Of a DNA stretch of 7,453 nt, positions 6,624-7,453 are shown piece by piece. Positions within the stretch are counted from its first letter, which is position 1; each line of letters begins with the position of its first letter. Below the pieces are notes generated by a model. The model was not told the origin of the DNA. It ran no database searches and saw only the letters and a program-made list of their open reading frames with translations. Both the position numbers and the translations under genes were made by a program. Origin of the DNA: an uncultured Clostridia bacterium (GTDB taxonomy: Bacteria > Bacillota > Clostridia > Oscillospirales > Butyricicoccaceae); contig CAJUJQ010000151.1 in the NCBI GenBank assembly GCA_910586575.1, positions 1 through 7,453 on the forward strand, given 5' to 3'.

Positions 6624-6854
6624 CTACCTCTCACTTTTATCAAAATCCTTGCAATTATAATCAAGTCTGCATAGCATTGAAAAAGTTTCTCTACTCACAT
6701 CAGTAATTAGGTTTTTGCATCCAATACAATAAAAATCACATATGTGTTTATCGCTAGTGCCTTTTATTCTTTCCAGTTCTTCTTTTAGATATTTGTTTTC
6801 CGCTTCCAGTTCTTCTATCCGTTCTTTGCCTTTTAGAAATCCAAAAATCATCAT
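6624..6854 (-). CDS. small coiled-coil, cysteine-rich phage protein (76 aa)
   Basis: The N-terminal half is a strongly charged coiled coil (ERIEELEAENKYLKEELERI, 11-30) after a short hydrophobic start (MMIFGFL). The C-terminal half holds five cysteines: C39, C43, C46, C62 and C68, in the pattern HICDFYCIGCKNLI then LCRLDYNCKDF. Small phage proteins with GCKNLI and CKDF-type cysteine pairs are familiar to me as unknown zinc-binding candidates; the metal site is inference. The start is one of two adjacent ATGs at 6854 and 6851, with GAGG 5 or 8 bases upstream, 15 bp after the previous gene. Confidence 0.75.
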   Translation of the reverse strand: MMIFGFLKGKERIEELEAENKYLKEELERIKGTSDKHICDFYCIGCKNLITDVSRETFSMLCRLDYNCKDFDKSER

Positions 6855-6869
6855 ACAAACCTCACGTGC

Positions 6870-7052
6870 TCAATCAGTCATAAAATCAGATTTTGTGGCT
6901 TCTTTGATTTCTTCCCGCACATCGTGATAAGCCAATTCATGCGTCCAAACTGGCCTTCCCAACTTTTCTTGTATGTATTTGTGTACGTCTGAGAAATCGC
7001 ACATAAGAACGCCTGTATAGGCAGAAACGATTATTTTTTCATTTAAGGTCAT
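6870..7052 (-). CDS. small phage protein of unknown function (60 aa, DUF7736-like)
   Basis: The sequence begins MTLNEKIIVSAYTGVLMCDF and continues with a VHKYIQEKLGRPVWTHELA block (23-41) and an acidic, lysine-rich helix at the end. I recall this start and the GRPVWTHELA motif from small proteins that recur in Firmicutes phages and prophages without a known role. It starts at ATG 7052-7050, with AGGATGG 6 bases upstream. It is the first protein gene after the tRNA, followed by the Cys-rich cistron at 15 bp spacing. Confidence 0.8.
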   Translation of the reverse strand: MTLNEKIIVSAYTGVLMCDFSDVHKYIQEKLGRPVWTHELAYHDVREEIKEATKSDFMTD

Positions 7053-7108
7053 GATTTACCATCCTTTCTGCTAAAATGAAATCTGTTCGCTCTGAGCATC
7101 TCCCAGAA

Positions 7109-7131
7109 ACAGGTTCACAAGCAGAACCTGT
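7109..7131 (-). other. perfect 8-bp hairpin between tRNA and first small gene
   Basis: ACAGGTTC at 7109-7116 and GAACCTGT at 7124-7131 are perfectly complementary, with a 7-base loop. On the minus strand the stem is followed by TTCTGGG, not a T run, so it is a poor intrinsic terminator. A processing site, RNA-stability element or protein target are possible. The rest of 7053-7174 shows no gene. Confidence 0.5.
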
Positions 7132-7174
7132 CCATTGCATGCGCTTTTCGGCTCCGGTTGCCTAGCCCCGGTTA

Positions 7175-7249
7175 TGGTGACGCATCCGGGAGTTGAACCC
7201 AGCATACAGAGTTGAAAGACCTGTGACTTATCCGCTTGTCTAATGCGCC
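7175..7249 (-). tRNA. tRNA-Glu (anticodon UUC) with encoded CCA
   Basis: The 75-base minus-strand transcript folds as a full cloverleaf. The acceptor GGCGCAT pairs with ATGCGTC (one G-U), followed by A73 and CCA. The D arm is GACA/AGTC with loop AGCGGATA (G18-G19 present). The anticodon stem is CAGGT/CTCTG with loop CTTTCAA and anticodon TTC at 7216-7214. The variable loop has 4 bases. The T stem is CTGGG/CCCGG with loop TTCAACT. The short variable loop, A13/A22 and anticodon fit bacterial tRNA-Glu. Oddities are a mismatch at 31-39 and A11-U24 where Glu tRNAs usually have U11-A24. Placement beside phage genes points to a phage-carried tRNA; an integration-site role cannot be judged without the flanks. 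Confidence 0.9.
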
Positions 7250-7453
7250 GTTTGGGAGAGGCGGCGGGAGTACACCACGCGCATGTGTTCCTCTCCATTT
7301 CGTTTAGGTAGATGCAAGTGATAACACCACGTTCTCCTTTTTACGGTTGGTCACCGGATGGCTTCCCGTATTGCCGATTACGGATAACGGCTCACGCGCC
7401 GCGTTCCGCATATGCGCTTGACGCTTAGATTGTCACACAGAAGGATGCTATTC
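7250..7453 (-). other. non-coding region upstream of the tRNA
   Basis: I see no credible gene here. A 24-residue open tail ending at 7378 could be the end of an upstream protein but has no recognisable pattern. There are two ribosome-site plus start combinations. AAAAAGGAG at 7343-7335 precedes GTG 7327 and leads only to a 7-codon ORF. GGAGAGG at 7296-7290 precedes ATG 7284 and leads to a 14-codon ORF whose stop lies inside the tRNA. A 10-base palindrome, CGCATATGCG, lies at 7407-7416. I found no convincing promoter for the tRNA or late operon. Confidence 0.5.

Noticed and set aside
6624..6854. CX3CX2C motif (C39, C43, C46) as a radical SAM cluster site
   Set aside because: The protein has only 76 residues and no barrel or GGEP; the cysteines fit a small metal-binding protein better.
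7071..7298. 75-codon minus-strand ORF
   Set aside because: It runs straight through the tRNA gene and has no ribosome site; the encoded residues are a by-product of the tRNA sequence.
7419..7447. Plus-strand promoter TTGACG-17-AAGGAT
   Set aside because: The -10 matches only three of six consensus bases, and no plus-strand gene can be confirmed from the few bases left in the window.
1..7453. CRISPR array to accompany the Csf1-like gene
   Set aside because: I looked for regularly spaced direct repeats on both strands and found none; the only notable repeat is the single pair at 1811-1826 and 2100-2115.

Overview
This window is a stretch of a tailed-phage genome or prophage, most likely from a Firmicutes host of the Clostridia type. 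The evidence is the gene families (Terminase_2-type small subunit, PBSX-like large terminase, SPP1 gp6-like portal, minor capsid protein 2), the strong AGGAGG/GAGGTG ribosome binding sites, frequent GTG starts, and tight packing with 4-8 bp overlaps. Every gene I accept is on the minus strand, so the operon reads from high to low coordinates. No integrase, major capsid or tail gene is in view, so temperate versus virulent cannot be decided here.

Layout in reading order. 7250-7453 is essentially non-coding, with only tiny ORFs behind good ribosome sites. A complete tRNA-Glu(UUC) with encoded CCA lies at 7175-7249, followed by a hairpin at 7109-7131. Three small phage proteins of unknown function follow (6870-7052, 6624-6854, 6403-6612). 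Then comes the packaging and head block: small terminase, large terminase, portal and minor capsid protein (6371 down to 2094). After the minor capsid gene, where scaffold and major capsid genes would normally appear, two small unknown cistrons occur (1832-2092 and 1451-1801). They are followed by an AT-rich radical SAM enzyme (627-1454) and a zinc-finger protein that runs off the left edge (1-634). In residue pattern this last protein resembles Csf1, the Cas8-like subunit of type IV CRISPR effector complexes.

The unusual part is the left 2 kb. The head genes are ordinary. The radical SAM gene and the Csf1-like gene overlap by 8 bp and share the late operon, so they are probably co-translated. 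No CRISPR array or adaptation gene is visible. My working hypothesis is a phage-borne accessory module that pairs a radical SAM enzyme with a Csf1-like protein, whose other parts, if any, lie beyond position 1. The Csf1 call comes from recalled family pattern only and needs a profile or structure comparison.
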